DNA from: Ridgeia piscesae
Lineage: Eukaryota > Annelida > Polychaeta > Sabellida > Siboglinidae
Length of the DNA stretch: 64,000 bases
Reading direction: 5' to 3'
Assembly (NCBI GenBank): GCA_025642075.2
Contig: JAODUO010000626.1
Location: 124,001-188,000 of the forward strand
Shown here one piece after another: positions 35,326-47,610 of this stretch (position 1 is the first letter of the stretch; each line of letters starts with the position of its first letter). Under the pieces are notes generated by a model, which saw only the letters and a program-made list of their open reading frames with translations, was not told the DNA's origin and ran no database searches. Both the position numbers and the translations under genes were made by a program.

Positions 35326-36317
35326 GAGAGATTTTAGCACATGCTGTTGTAAAATAATACACATGTAGACATGTGTAGTAGGTGATGTTTGACAGTGCTC
35401 ATGTGTGTAGTTATGACTGTGACATAGGCAAACACTAACAAACTGACCCATCATTTATACCATACAGTAACACACTGTTTTAGAGGTGGTTACAAAGTTT
35501 GTCAAATCACTCAAATGTATAGAATTACGATAATGTTACGTTGATTTGATTGTCACCAAGTATCAGAGAAACAGTGTTCGTGATGCCATTTATTAAAATG
35601 GAATCTATGTATTTACAGTGTTTCCCCTAGTAAAATGATGAGCGAGGTGGTAGGATGGGATGGGTGAACACCGAGGGCGTGATGCGACACTATGTGGATC
35701 GGGGGCATGATCACCCAGAACTATTAAAAAAAATTAAATGGTGCATTCTGAAGTGTGTTTTCACCCATTACCTGTGAAATACAGAGTAAACAAATCCATA
35801 ACTATAAGGTAGCAGCATGTAAACATGTTTATAGTAAGAAATAGTTACAAAGTGGTAATTTAGATCGAGGTGGCTTAGAAAAATAGTGAGGTGGCCCACC
35901 TTGCTCATCATATAGCAAGGGCAATACTGTAGTTATATGCTAATTTTGTAGCACCTCCCAGGTCAATGTCCTCTTGCTATATCCATTCTCTTCCTTGGGC
36001 CAATGGCAATGTATATCAAAAAGCTTAAGTGTAGGTATTTAGATTTGCTTACTTTTACAGCGGACAAACGTAGTCATTGTCTAGGTCACATCAATGTGGA
36101 ATTGTTATTATTTTATCTGCTCCGTGCAATACTTGATTGTGAGAAATGTTAAGCTCAGCAACATATTGTCCTCATAACAACTGCAGTTGTTAGTTTGTTG
36201 CTCTCCAGATGGTGTAACCTGTTTGTTGATGGACACTGTGGTCATCAGAACTGGGCAGTGTAGTCTTGGAGACAATGTCATGTCAGCTAAGTACAGCGGC
36301 TGTCGGTTGTGGTCTAA
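35326..36317. other. Intronic sequence between piggyBac and the 53-bp array
   Basis: No gene or repeat was recognised. It contains ordinary AT-rich intron sequence. Confidence 0.45.
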
Positions 36318-39300
36318 GAAGTGACCTACCAGGCAGGAGTCATATCTTAAGTGTCTGTGAGTCTCAGAAGTAAGTGACCTACCAGGCGGGAGTCGTATCT
36401 TGAGTGTCTGTGAGTCTCAGAAGTAAGTGACCTACCAGGCGGGAGTCGTATCTTGAGTGTCTGTGAGTCTCAGAAGTAAGTGACCTACCAGGCGGGAGTC
36501 GTATCTTGAGTTCTGTCAGTCTCAGAAGTAATGACCTACCAGGGGGAGTCGTATCTTGGGTTTAGTCTCGAAGTAAGTGACCTACCAGGCGGGAATCGGT
36601 TCTGTGAGTCTCAGAAGTAAGTGACCTACCAGGCGGGAGTGTATCTTGAGTGTCTTGAGTCTCAGAAGTAAGTGACCTCCCAGGCGGGAGTCATATTTTA
36701 AAGTGTCTGTTAGTCTCGAATAAGTGACCTCCAGGCGGGAGTATATCTTGAGTGTCTGTGAGTCTCAAAGAAGTGACCTACCAGGCAGGAGTCTATCTTG
36801 AGTGTCTGTGAGTCTCAGAAGTAAGTGACCTACCAGGCAGGAGTCATATCTTGAGTGTCTGTCAGTCTCAGAAGTAAGTGACCTACCAGGCAGGAGTCGT
36901 ATCTTAAGTGTCTGTTAGTCTCAGAAGTAAGTGACCTACCAGGCGGGAGTCGTATCTTGAGTGTCTGTGAGTCTCAGAAGTAAGTGACCTACCAGGCAGG
37001 AGTCATATCTTGAGTGTCTGTGAGTCTCAGAAGTAAGTGACCTACCAGGCAGGAGTCATATCTTGAGTGTCTGTGAGTCTCAGAAGTAAGTGACCTACCA
37101 GGCGGGAGTCATATCTTGAGTGTCTGTGAGTCTCAGAAGTAAGTGACCTACCAGGCAGGAGTCTATCTTGAGTGTCTGTGAGTCTCAGAAGTAAGTGACC
37201 TACCAGGCAGGAGTCGTATCTTGAGTGTCTGAGTCTCAGAAGTAAGTGACCTACCAGGCAGGAGTCGTATCTTGAGTGTCTGTCAGTCTCAGAAGTAAGT
37301 GACCTACCAGGCAGGAGTCATATCTTGAGTGTCTGTCAGTCTCAGAAGTAAGTGACCTACCAGGCAGGAGTCATATCTTGAGTGTCTGTCAGTCTCAGAA
37401 GTAAGTGACCTACCAGGCAGGAGTCATATCTTGAGTGTCTGTCAGTCTCAGAAGTAAGTGACCTACCAGGCAGGAGTCATATCTTGAGTGTCTGTTAGTC
37501 TCAGAAGTAAGTGACCTACCAGGCGGGAGTCGTATCTTGAGTGTCTGTGAGTCTCAGAAGTAAGTGACCTACCAGGCAGGAGTCATATCTTGAGTGTCTG
37601 TGAGTCTCAGAAGTGGACCTACCAGGAGGGGTATTTGGTGTCTGTCAGTCTCAAAGTAAGTGACCTCCCAGGCAGGATGTATCTTGAGTGTCTGTGAGTC
37701 TCAGAAGTAAGTGACCTACCAGGCAGGAGTCTATCTTGAGTGTCTGTCAGTCTCAGAAGTAAGTGACCTACCAGGCGGGAGTCGTATCTTGAGTGTCTGT
37801 CAGTCTCAGAAGTAAGTGACCTACAGGCAGGACGTATCTTGAGTGTCTTTTAGTCTCAGAAGTAAGTGACCTACCAGGCAGGAGTCATATCTTGAGTGTC
37901 TGTGAGTCTCAGAAGTGGACCTACCAGGGGAGTCGTATCTTGAGTGTCTGTGAGTCTCAGAAGTAAGTGACCTAAGGCGGGAGTCGTATTTGGTTCGGGA
38001 GTCTCAAAGAAAGTGACCTACCAGGGGGAGTCTATCTTGATTCTGTGGTCTCAAAGTAAGTGACCTACCAGGCGGGAGTCGTATCTTGAGTGTCTGTGAG
38101 TCTCAGAAAAAGTGACCTCCAGGGGGGAGTCTATCTTAGTGTCTGTTAGTCTCAGAAGTAAGTGACCTACCGGGAATTTTCTTGAGTGTCTGTGAGTCTC
38201 AGAAGTAAGTGACCTACCAGGGGAGTGTATCTTGGTGTCTGTGTCTCAAAAGAAAGTGCCCTACAGGCAGGGTCATATCTTGAGTGTCTGTGAGTCTCAA
38301 AAGTAAGTGACCTACCAGGCAGGAGTCATATCTTGAGTGTCTGTAGCCCAGAAGAAAGTGACCTGGCAGGATCGTTCTTGAGTGTCTGTGGTCTAAAAGA
38401 AGTGACCTCCAGGCAGGAGTCGTTCTTGGTGTCTGTGTCTCAGAAAAAGTGACCTGGGGGGTCTATCTTGAGTGTCTGTGAGTCTCAGAAGTAAGTGACC
38501 TACCAGGCAGGAGTCTTCTTGAGTGTCTGTTAGTCTCAGAAGTAAGTGACCTACCAGGCAGGAGTGTATCTTGGTTCTGTGAGTCTCAGAATAATGCCTG
38601 GCAGGATGTTCTTGAGTTCTGGAGTCTCAAAAGTAATATCCAGGGGGGAGTCGTATCTTGAGTGTCTGTGAGTCTCAGAAGTGGACCTACCGGGGGGAGT
38701 CTATCTTGAGTGTCTGTGAGTCTCAGAAGTAAGTGACCCCCCAGGCAGGAGTCATATCTTAAGTGTCTGTCAGTCTCAGAAGTAAGTGACCTACCAGGCG
38801 GGAGTTATCTTGAGTGTCTTTTAGTCTCAGAAGTGGACCTACCAGGCAGGAGTCATATCTTGAGTGTCTGTGGTCTCAGAAGAAAGTGACCAAGGGGGAG
38901 CTTCAGTGCTGTGCTAAAAGTGGCCCTGGGGGGCTTCTTGGTGTCAGTCTCGGGTAAGATCGGCGGGATCGTATCTTGAGTGTCTGTGAGTCTCAGAAGT
39001 AAGTGACCTACCAGGCAGGAGTTTCTTGAGTGTCTGTTAGTCTCAGAAGTAAGTGACCTACCAGGCGGGAGTCATATCTTGAGTGTCTGTGGTTGAAGAA
39101 AGTGACCTACCAGGCAGGGTTTCTTGAGTGTCTGTGGTCTCAGGGTGACCTACCAGGCGGGGTCGTATCTTGAGTGTCTGTGATCTCAGAAGTAAGTGAC
39201 CTACCAGGCGGGAGTCATTCTTGAGTGTCTGTCGTCTCGGGTAAGTGACCTCCAGGCGGGGTGTATCTTGAGTGTCTGTCAGTCTCAGAAGTAAGTGACC

Positions 39301-42173
39301 TACCAGGCAGGAGTCTATCTTGAGTGTCTGTCAGTCTCAGAAGTAAGTGACCTACCAGGCGGGAGTCTATCTTGAGTGTCTTTTAGTCTCAGAAGTAAGT
39401 GACCTACCAGGCGGGAGTCATTTGGGTTGTGGTCTAAAGAAGTGACCTACCAGGCGGGAGTCGTATCTTGAGTGTCTGTGAGTCTCAGAAGTAAGTGACC
39501 TACCAGGCGGGAGTCGTATCTTGAGTGTCTGTTAGTCTCAGAAGTAAGTGACCTACCAGGCAGGAGTTCTTGAGTGTCTGTGAGTCTCAGAAGTAAGTGA
39601 CCTACCAGGCGGGAGTCATATCTTGAGTGTCTGTCAGTCTCAGAAGTAAGTGACCTACCAGGCGGGAGTCGTATCTTGAGTGTCTGTGAGTCTCAGAAGT
39701 AAGTGACCTACCAGGCAGGAGTCGTATCTTGAGTGTCTGTCAGTCTCAGAAGTAAGTGACCTACCAGGCAGGAGTCGTATCTTGAGTGTCTGTCAGTCTC
39801 AGAAGTAAGTGACCTACCAGGCAGGAGTCATATCTTGAGTGTCTGTCAGTCTCAGAAGTAAGTGACCTCCAGGCAGGAGTCATATCTTGAGTGTCTGTGA
39901 GTCTCAGAAGTAAGTGCCCTTTCCAGGCAGGAGTCATATCTTGAGTGTCTGTGAGTCTCAGAAGTAAGTGCCCTTTCCAGGCAGGAGTCATATCTTGAGT
40001 GTCTGTCAGTCTCAGAAGTGGACCTACCAGGCAGGAGTCATATCTTGAGTGTCTGTCAGTCTCAGAAGAAATCCCCCAGGCAGGAGTGATCTTGGTTTTC
40101 AGTCTCAGGAATGACCTGGGGGGATGTATCTTGGTTTTGTCAGTCTCAGAAAAGTGACCTACCAGGCGGGGTCTTCTTAGGTTGTAGTCTCAGAAGTAAG
40201 TGACCTCCCAGGCAGGAGTCTATCTTGAGTGTCTGTTAGTCTCAGAAGTAAGTGACCTACCAGGAGGAGTCATATCTTAGTGTCTGTGAGTCTCAGAAGT
40301 AAGTGACCTACCAGGCGGAGTCATATCTTGAGTGTCTGTGAGTCTCAGAAGTAAGTGACCTACCAGGCGGGAGTCTATCTTGAGTGTCTGTGAGTCTCGG
40401 GAAAAAGTGACCTCCCAGGCGGGAGTCGTTCTTGAGTGTCTGGTCTAAAAGTAATGCCTCCCAGGGGGGAGTCGTATCTTAGTGTCTGTTAGTCTCGAAG
40501 AAAGTGACCTACCAGGGGGGTCATATCTTGAGTGTCTTAGTCTCAAAGTAAGTGACCTACCAGGCGGAGTCATATCTTGAGTGTCTGTCAGTCTCAGAAG
40601 AAGTGACCTACCAGGCAGGAGTCATATCTTAGTGTCTGTCAGTCTCAGAAGTAAGTGACCTACCAGGAGGAGTCATACGAGTGTTGTAGTCTAAAGTAAG
40701 TGACCTCCCAGGGGGATTTATCTTGAGGTCTGTGAGTCTCAAAGTGTGACCTCCAGGCAGGAGTCATATTTGGTGTCTGTCAGTTCAAAGTAAGTGACCT
40801 GGAGGAGTCATATTTTGATTTCTTAGTCTCAAAGAAAGTGACCTCCCAGGGGAGTCTTTTTAAGTGTCTGTCAGTCTCAGAAGTAAGTGACCTACCAGGC
40901 AGGAGTCTATCTTGAGTGTCTGTGAGTCTCAGAAGTGGACCTACCAGGCAGGAGTCATATCTTGAGTGTCTGTGAGTCTCAGAAGTAAGTGACCTACCAG
41001 GCAGGAGTCTATTGATTTCTGTCAGTCTCAGAAGTAAGTGACCTACCAGGCGGGAGTCGTATCTTGAGTGTCTGTGAGTCTCAAAAGGGGCCTACCAGGC
41101 AGGAGTCGTATCTTGAGTGTCTGTCAGTCTCAGAAGTAAGTGACCTACCAGGCAGGAGTCATATCTTGAGTGTCTGTGAGTCTCAGAAGTGGACCTCCAG
41201 GGGGGTCATATCTTAAGTGTCTGTGAGTCTCAGAAGTAAGTGACCTACCGGGCAGGAGTCATATCTTAAGTGTCTGTGAGTCTCAGAAGTAAGTGACCTA
41301 CCAGGCAGGAGTCGTATCTTGAGTGTCTGTCAGTCTCAGAAGTAAGTGACCTACCAGGCGGGAGTCGTATCTTGAGTGTCTGTGAGTCTCAGAAGTAAGT
41401 GACCTCCAGGCAGGAGTCATATCTTGTTCTTGAGTCTAAAATAAGTGACCTACCAGGCAGGAGTCTATCTTAAGTGTCTGGGGCCCAGAAGTAAGTGACC
41501 TACCAGGCAGGAGTCATATCTTAAGTGTCTGTGAGTCTCAGAAGTAAGTGACCTACCAGGCGGGAGTCATATCTTAAGTGTCTGTCAGTCTCAGAAGTAA
41601 GTGACCTACCAGGCAGGAGTCGTATCTTGAGTGTCTGTCAGTCTCAGAAGTAAGTGACCTACCGGGCAGGAGTCGTATCTTGAGTGTCTGTCAGTCTCAG
41701 AAGTAAGTGACCTACCAGGCAGGAGTCGTATCTTGAGTGTCTGTGAGTCTCAGAAGTAAGTGACCTACCAGGCAGGAGTCATATCTTGAGTGTCTGTGAG
41801 TCTCAGAAGTAAGTGACCTACCAGGCAGGAGTCATATCTTAAGTGTCTGTGAGTCTCAGAAGTAAGTGACCTACCAGGCAGGAGTCATATCTTAAGTGTC
41901 TGTGAGTCTCAGAAGTAAGTGACCTACCAGGCAGGAGTCATATCTTGAGTGTCTGTGAGTCTCAGAAGTAAGTGACCTACCAGGCAGGAGTCATATCTTA
42001 AGTGTCTGTGAGTCTCAGAAGTAAGTGACCTACCAGGCAGGAGTCATATCTTGAGTGTCTGTGAGTCTCAGAAGTAAGTGACCTACCAGGCAGGAGTCGT
42101 ATCTTGAGTGTCTGTGAGTCTCAGAAGTAAGTGACCTACCAGGCAGGAGTCGTATCTTGAGTGTCTGTGAGTC
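36318..42173. repeat. 53-bp minisatellite spanning the exon 12 donor, about 110 copies
   Basis: On the minus strand each unit has 'GACTCACAGACACTCAAGAT' continuing through 34 bases identical to the 3' end of exon 12, then CTG|GTAGGT and 13 more intron bases. Units near the exon (41500-42139) are nearly identical. Units at about 36480-40860 show frequent small deletions. It is the largest array in the window. Confidence 0.97.
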
Positions 42174-42212
42174 GGCCGGCAGTCCTGGTATGGTCACCAT
42201 GAGTTGCACATT
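42140..42212 (-). CDS. SMCHD1: SMCHD1-like exon 12
   Basis: 24 codons plus one base of a Gly codon; acceptor CACTGCAG, donor GTAGGT. It reads 'NVQLMVTIPGLPADSQTLKI' and ends 'RLLP'. 'LPGL..DSQ.LKIRLLPG' is a strong SMCHD1 match. The last 34 bases plus the donor are repeated about 110 times downstream (36318-42139); the copy used here is the only one that continues upstream into coding sequence. Confidence 0.95.
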
Positions 42213-42449
42213 CTGCAGTGAAATATGTGACAGAGTCAAGGATGTGTTCATGTAACAATGCCTCCACAATTCTGTTCTTTGCTTGTGTCTACAGTCAATC
42301 AGTGAAACAGAACGTGTCCCTTGTCCACTTCAACATAACATTTTTTTCATAACATTTCTTATTTTCTTCTGAAGACATCGTTAGGTAACATGAATATAAT
42401 GTTTAACAATTAAAAAAGCTCAAATAATTTGGCTGTGTGTAGTACAATA

Positions 42450-44282
42450 TGTCTGTTCACACACATCGGTGTAACCACACCATACTGTAAACATAAAATA
42501 TGCCTGTTTACATACACCAATGTAACCATACCACCTACACTGTAAACATACAATATGTCTGTTCAGACATACACCGATGTAACCACACCACCAACATTGT
42601 AAACATACAATGTCTGTTCACACACACCGATGTAACCACACCACCTACATTCTAAACATACAATATGTCTGTTCACACACACCGATGTAACCACACCACC
42701 TACATTCTAAACATACAATATGTCTGTTCACACACACCGATGTAACCACACCACCAACATTGTAAACATACAATATGTCTGTTCACACACACCGATGTAA
42801 CCACACCACCTACATTGTAAACATACAATATGTCTGTTCACACACACCGATGTAACCACACCACCTACATTGTAAACATACAATATGTCTGTTCACACAC
42901 ACCGATGTAACCACACCACCTACATTGTAAACATACAATGTCTGTTCACACACACCGATGTAACCACACCACCTACATTGTAAACATACAATGTCTGTTC
43001 ACACACACCGATGTAACCACACCACCTACATTGTAAACATACAATGTCTGTTCACACACACCGATGTAACCACACCACCTACATTCTAAACATACAATAT
43101 GTCTGTTCACACACACCGATGTAACCACACCACCTACATTGTAAACATACAATATGTCTGTTCACACACACCGATGTAACCACACCACCTACATTCTAAA
43201 CATACAATATGTCTGTTCACACACACCGATGTAACCACACCACCTACATTGTAAACATACAATATGTCTGTTCACACACACCGATGTAACCACACCACCT
43301 ACATTGTAAACATACAATGTCTGTTCACACACACCGATGTAACCACACCACCTACATTGTAAACATACAATGTCTGTTCACACACACCGATGTAACCACA
43401 CCACCTACATTGTAAACATACAATATGTCTGTTCACACACACCGATGTAACCACACCACCTACATTGTAAACATACAATATGTCTGTTCACACACACCGA
43501 TGTAACCACACCACCTACATTGTAAACATACAATATGTCTGTTCACACACACCGATGTAACCACACCACCTACATTGTAAACATACAATATGTCTGTTCA
43601 CACACACCGATGTAACCACACCACCACATTTAAACATACAATATGTCTGTTCACACACACCGATGTAACCACACCACCTACATTGTAAACATACAATATG
43701 TCTGTTCACACACACCGGTGTAACCACACCACCAACATTGTAAACATACAATATCTGTTCACACACACCGATGTAACCACACCACCTACATTGTAAACAT
43801 ACAATATGTCTGTTCACACACACCGATGTAACCACACCACCAACATTGTAAACATACAATGTCTGTTCACACACACCGATGTAACCACACCACCTACATT
43901 GTAAACATACAATATGTCTGTTCACACACACCGATGTAACCACACCACCACATTGTAAACATACAAATGTCTGTTCACACACACCGATGTAACCACACCA
44001 CCAACATTGTAAACATACAATGTCTGTTCACACACACCGATGTAACCACACCACCTACATTGTAAACATACAATATGTCTGTTCACACACACCGATGTAA
44101 CCACACCACCTACATTGTAAACATACAATATGTCTGTTCACACACACCGATGTAACCACACCACCAACATTGTAAACATACAATGTCTGTTCACACACAC
44201 CGATGTAACCACACCACCTACATTGTAAACATACAATGTCTGTTCACACACACCGATGTAACCACACCACCTACATTCTAAA
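42450..44282. repeat. 55-bp minisatellite, about 33 copies
   Basis: Units carry 'tgtctgttcacacacaccga' followed by 'tgtaaccacaccacctacat'. Some units lack 2 bp ('caatgtctg' versus 'caatatgtctg'). It occupies the intron between exons 11 and 12 and ends about 50 bases from the exon 11 donor without copying the exon. Confidence 0.96.
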
Positions 44283-44333
44283 CATAAACCTTTGTATTGT
44301 TTCAAGCACAGAATGTGGAGAAAGGTAGCTTAC

Positions 44334-44433
44334 CATTCCAGTAGTTGATGGCACCTTGCCTGTAGCAATGATGTCCTTTAGGACGAGGTGACTTCCCTCA
44401 ATGACTGCATCATCATAGGTCAGTTCAAGGTCA
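44334..44433 (-). CDS. SMCHD1: SMCHD1-like exon 11
   Basis: One base completes a Ser codon, then 33 codons ending in phase 0; acceptor TCTGCAG, donor GTAAGC. It contains 'DLELTYDDAVIEGSHLVLKD' and ends 'VPSTTGM'. Similarity to SMCHD1 is weaker here, but both frame joins fit. Confidence 0.87.
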
Positions 44434-45834
44434 CTGCAGACAACACGAGACAAATCATACTGTTGTTGCGACAACAAAACTTATCAGAATACATACACAG
44501 CACAACTTTTAATGCTAGATATGGCAGCTGAAATTATGTTTTTGGAGAAACAAACTCAAAAATATATGTTTTTTTATTCTGATAGTTTCGCATACATGTG
44601 TTCTATAAATAAAGTTCACCTTTTTAAAATTACATCTCTTTAAATCACTTTTTTGCGAGGAGAAAATGAGCCCATAGCAATTTTTCAATCCGTTGTAATT
44701 TTGAAGACACAGAATGTGTTTGAAAACATGCGATGTTTAGACCTTAGTAACACCATCATGTTTTCACCATTCGCCATGTTGTTTGGTACAAACAGAACCA
44801 TCAATCAATCCTCTAACTGCCTGTGTAGATTACATCCTCACTCTTTAACCTATATTTACGCGAAATCCTAGTATATGTGAGCACAATTTGACTGACTATC
44901 TCCTTATTTGGTGCATATCCCACAATTCACCATGTTGCCATTTCTAATTGTAAACAAGACTGTACTGATGACATTGGTGTGGATCCTATCATTGCCAACC
45001 ATTATAAATTTACCACAAGGCATACAGTTAGTTAGAAAAAGACAGGGAAGGCCCCTCAACTTGTTCCTGTTTGCAAATTTCTTACCTGTTCTTGAAACTA
45101 TACTAAACATAGTTAATATATTTTAGGCCTTGGTGGACAAAATTTGACTTGCTGAAATACATACATAAAACTATGCATGACTTGCAAACGACATAAACAA
45201 ATAAATAATTTTGAAACATAATTTTACGCTTGCTCTATCTATCCTCACTGATGTTATCAGATGTACGACAGTAAATTTTTAACTTTATAATAACTTCTGG
45301 TAATATTCCAGTTATGCCAATCATGTTTATAGTATTGTACTCTGCATTATTTTCTTCATACAACTACAACCTTACATTTGTAAAAAGTTGCTTTAAGTAT
45401 TTTGTAATATACATACTTATAACAAAACATAATTTAAAAATAAAAACAAAACAAAAATACATAATTTAGTAATATAATTTTTTTGTGGTTGTGTAATACC
45501 AAGCACCCTAAATATGACAAAAGAATTTTAATTGTATCTACAATATTGGGATTTCCCATGATGGCGACAATTTTGTTTGTTACCATAGTAAAGGTGGGTC
45601 TGAATAAAAAACTATTCCTAATGACCTACCCTTTCTCAATGGATAGATAAGTTTGCCATAATTGTTAAATTAAAGAAAATACCTTATTTAGCTGCCTTAT
45701 CTGGACATAAAGAAGTTGTGTTGTATGGTGGTTACAAACTTTGAAATACATACATATATACATGTATGATTATCATGAGTGTACATCTCTTTGGACATCA
45801 TTCACCTAGCAACTAAGGCGGGTTTCAGTAACAC
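44434..45834. other. AT-rich intronic sequence
   Basis: Strongly AT-rich intron between exons 10 and 11. Scattered short frames have no recognisable similarity. No transposon ends were identified. Confidence 0.45.
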
Positions 45835-46291
45835 ATTTCATGGAGGGTGGGTTTCAGTGACTCACCTAGCATTGAGGGTGGGTTTCAGTGACTCACCTAG
45901 CATTGAGGGTGGGTTTCAGTGACTCACCTAGCATGGAGGGTGGGTTTCAGTGACTCACCTAGCATGGAGGGTGGGTTTCAGTGACTCACCTAGCATTGAG
46001 GGTGGGTTTCAGTGACTCACCTAGCATTGAGGGTGGGTTTCAGTGACTCACCTAGCATGGAGGGTGGGTTTCAGTGACTCACCTAGCATGGAGGGTGGGT
46101 TTCAGTGACTCACCTAGCATGGAGGGTGGGTTTCAGTGACTCACCTAGCATGGAGGGTGGGTTTCAGTGACTCACCTAGCATGGAGGGTGGGTTTCAGTG
46201 ACTCACCTAGCATGGAGGGTGGGTTTCAGTGACTCACCTAGCATGGAGGGTGGGTTTCAGTGACTCACCTAGCATGGAGGGTGGGCTTCAG
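45835..46291. repeat. 31-bp minisatellite spanning the exon 10 donor, about 14 copies
   Basis: On the minus strand each unit is 'CCCACCCTCCATGCTAG' followed by GTGAGTCACTGAAA. The last 23 bases of exon 10 are reproduced with one mismatch (AAG versus AAA). Every unit therefore carries a consensus donor. Two variants, 'gcatggagg' and 'gcattgagg', alternate in blocks. Confidence 0.97.
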
Positions 46292-46413
46292 GGTGCTGGT
46301 GGGCTTGGTTGTGTGACCAAACTCATCCTGGAACTCCAAAGGGATCTGGAAGGTGACTCCAACGCGGAACGGCCCCTCCAACAAACCCACAGAGAACTTC
46401 TCGGGCTCAGCCT
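46269..46413 (-). CDS. SMCHD1: SMCHD1-like exon 10
   Basis: 47 codons with two-base split codons at both ends; acceptor TTTGCAG, donor GTGAGT. It contains '[19 protein letters not shown]' and '[13 protein letters not shown]'. 'LEFQDEFGH' marks the start of the next Ig-like repeat and closely matches vertebrate SMCHD1 as I remember it. The exon-proximal copy of the 31-bp array was taken as the true donor because it alone joins in frame. Confidence 0.95.
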
Positions 46414-47090
46414 CTGCAAACACAAGTCTTGCAACTGCAACTGCAACAGACTTAGTGTCTAGTGCTTGTGCACATGTGTCATCTGTGTGTGTGGACTTGA
46501 GTGGTGTGTTTACTTGGGTTTGTGTTTAACTGTTGAGGCCCACCTCAATGTGTTGGTCTATTTAACACATGCAATCCTCACCAATTACTGTGAAGGTCTT
46601 TCCCACAATGTGTTGGTCTTTTTAGCATGTCACTTACCAATGCCTGCAAAAATGTCTTGCTCAATGTGTTTGTCTACTTAACACATTTAACGCACGTGTT
46701 CATCTCGAATGACTGTGAAAATGTCTGCCTCACTGTGATGGACTACTTAATGCATGTGTTCAGGCCCTGATGCACTATCAGGCTGTGCTGTAGAATATGC
46801 CGTATATCTGATGTTTACTAACTGTGTCGGATGTCCAGACAGTGTCAGATGCAAGTGTGGCTATGGGTGATGGTCACTCCTTCACAGTTTCATCGAGGTG
46901 GGGGGATGTCAATGTCATATGCTGGTTTCATTGGCTATCGGATCCCTGTGTCTGATAAGAATAGTGCTTGCTGTATCGCCATCAGACATCAGGCATTCTC
47001 TGGTGGTGATGTGCATATTGTCATAGCAATGCACCCGCAAGGTGACTGCAGTACAGCGTTGCCTGATAGTGTACCAGGACCTCTACTCAC
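46414..47090. repeat. Degenerate repeats resembling the exon 9 donor region
   Basis: Sequences like 'ctcaccaattactgtgaagg' (46580), 'cttaccaatgcctgcaaaaa' (46633) and 'tcgaatgactgtgaaaatgt' (46705) resemble 'ctcaccaatgactgtgaagc' at the exon 9 donor (47085). They recur about every 60-75 bases with 'caatgtgttggtct'. This looks like an old donor-spanning array. Confidence 0.55.
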
Positions 47091-47210
47091 CAATGACTGT
47101 GAAGCGTACAGCGCTACATGGCAGCTCCTTGCCACCAAACATGCTGGCCCCTGATTCATTGAGCACAGCCTGAAGCAGGATCGTATGAGGGCCCAGATTC
47201 TTGATATTTT
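47091..47210 (-). CDS. SMCHD1: SMCHD1-like exon 9
   Basis: 39 full codons with split codons at both ends; acceptor GTTGCAG, donor GTGAGT. It contains 'NIKNLGPHTILLQAVLNES' and 'GGKELPCSAVRFTVI', forming strands of the second Ig-like repeat. Degenerate copies of its 3' end with the donor appear in the following intron. Confidence 0.94.
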
Positions 47211-47230
47211 CTGCAACCAATCGTCACCAT

Positions 47231-47435
47231 TGCTTACTGCAGTCACCACAAGAGACTATGTCAATGGTCCACTCTAAACTGCAGTCACCATAAGGGACTA
47301 TGTCAATGGTCCACTCTAAACTGCAGTCACCATAAGGGACTATGTCAATGGTCCACTCTATACTGCAGTCACCATAAGGGACTATGTCAATGGTCCACTC
47401 TAAACTGCAGTCACCATAAGGGACCATCACAAGGG
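47231..47435. repeat. About 42-50 bp minisatellite, 4-5 copies
   Basis: Units carry 'actgcagtcaccataaggga' followed by 'ctatgtcaatggtccactct'. It lies about 20 bases upstream of the exon 9 acceptor. Confidence 0.9.
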
Positions 47436-47610
47436 ATCATATCAATGGTTCACTGCCAACCGCAGATACAATTTCATCACTACATTTCATAATAAAACCA
47501 TTGTAAATGACATTGTCACTGGTTCACCAATCAGGCCTTCTGAAAATAGGACATATTTTGTACAGATTTACAAAGCCTACCTCACTGTTTGACAAAATAA
47601 AGCCTAACAG

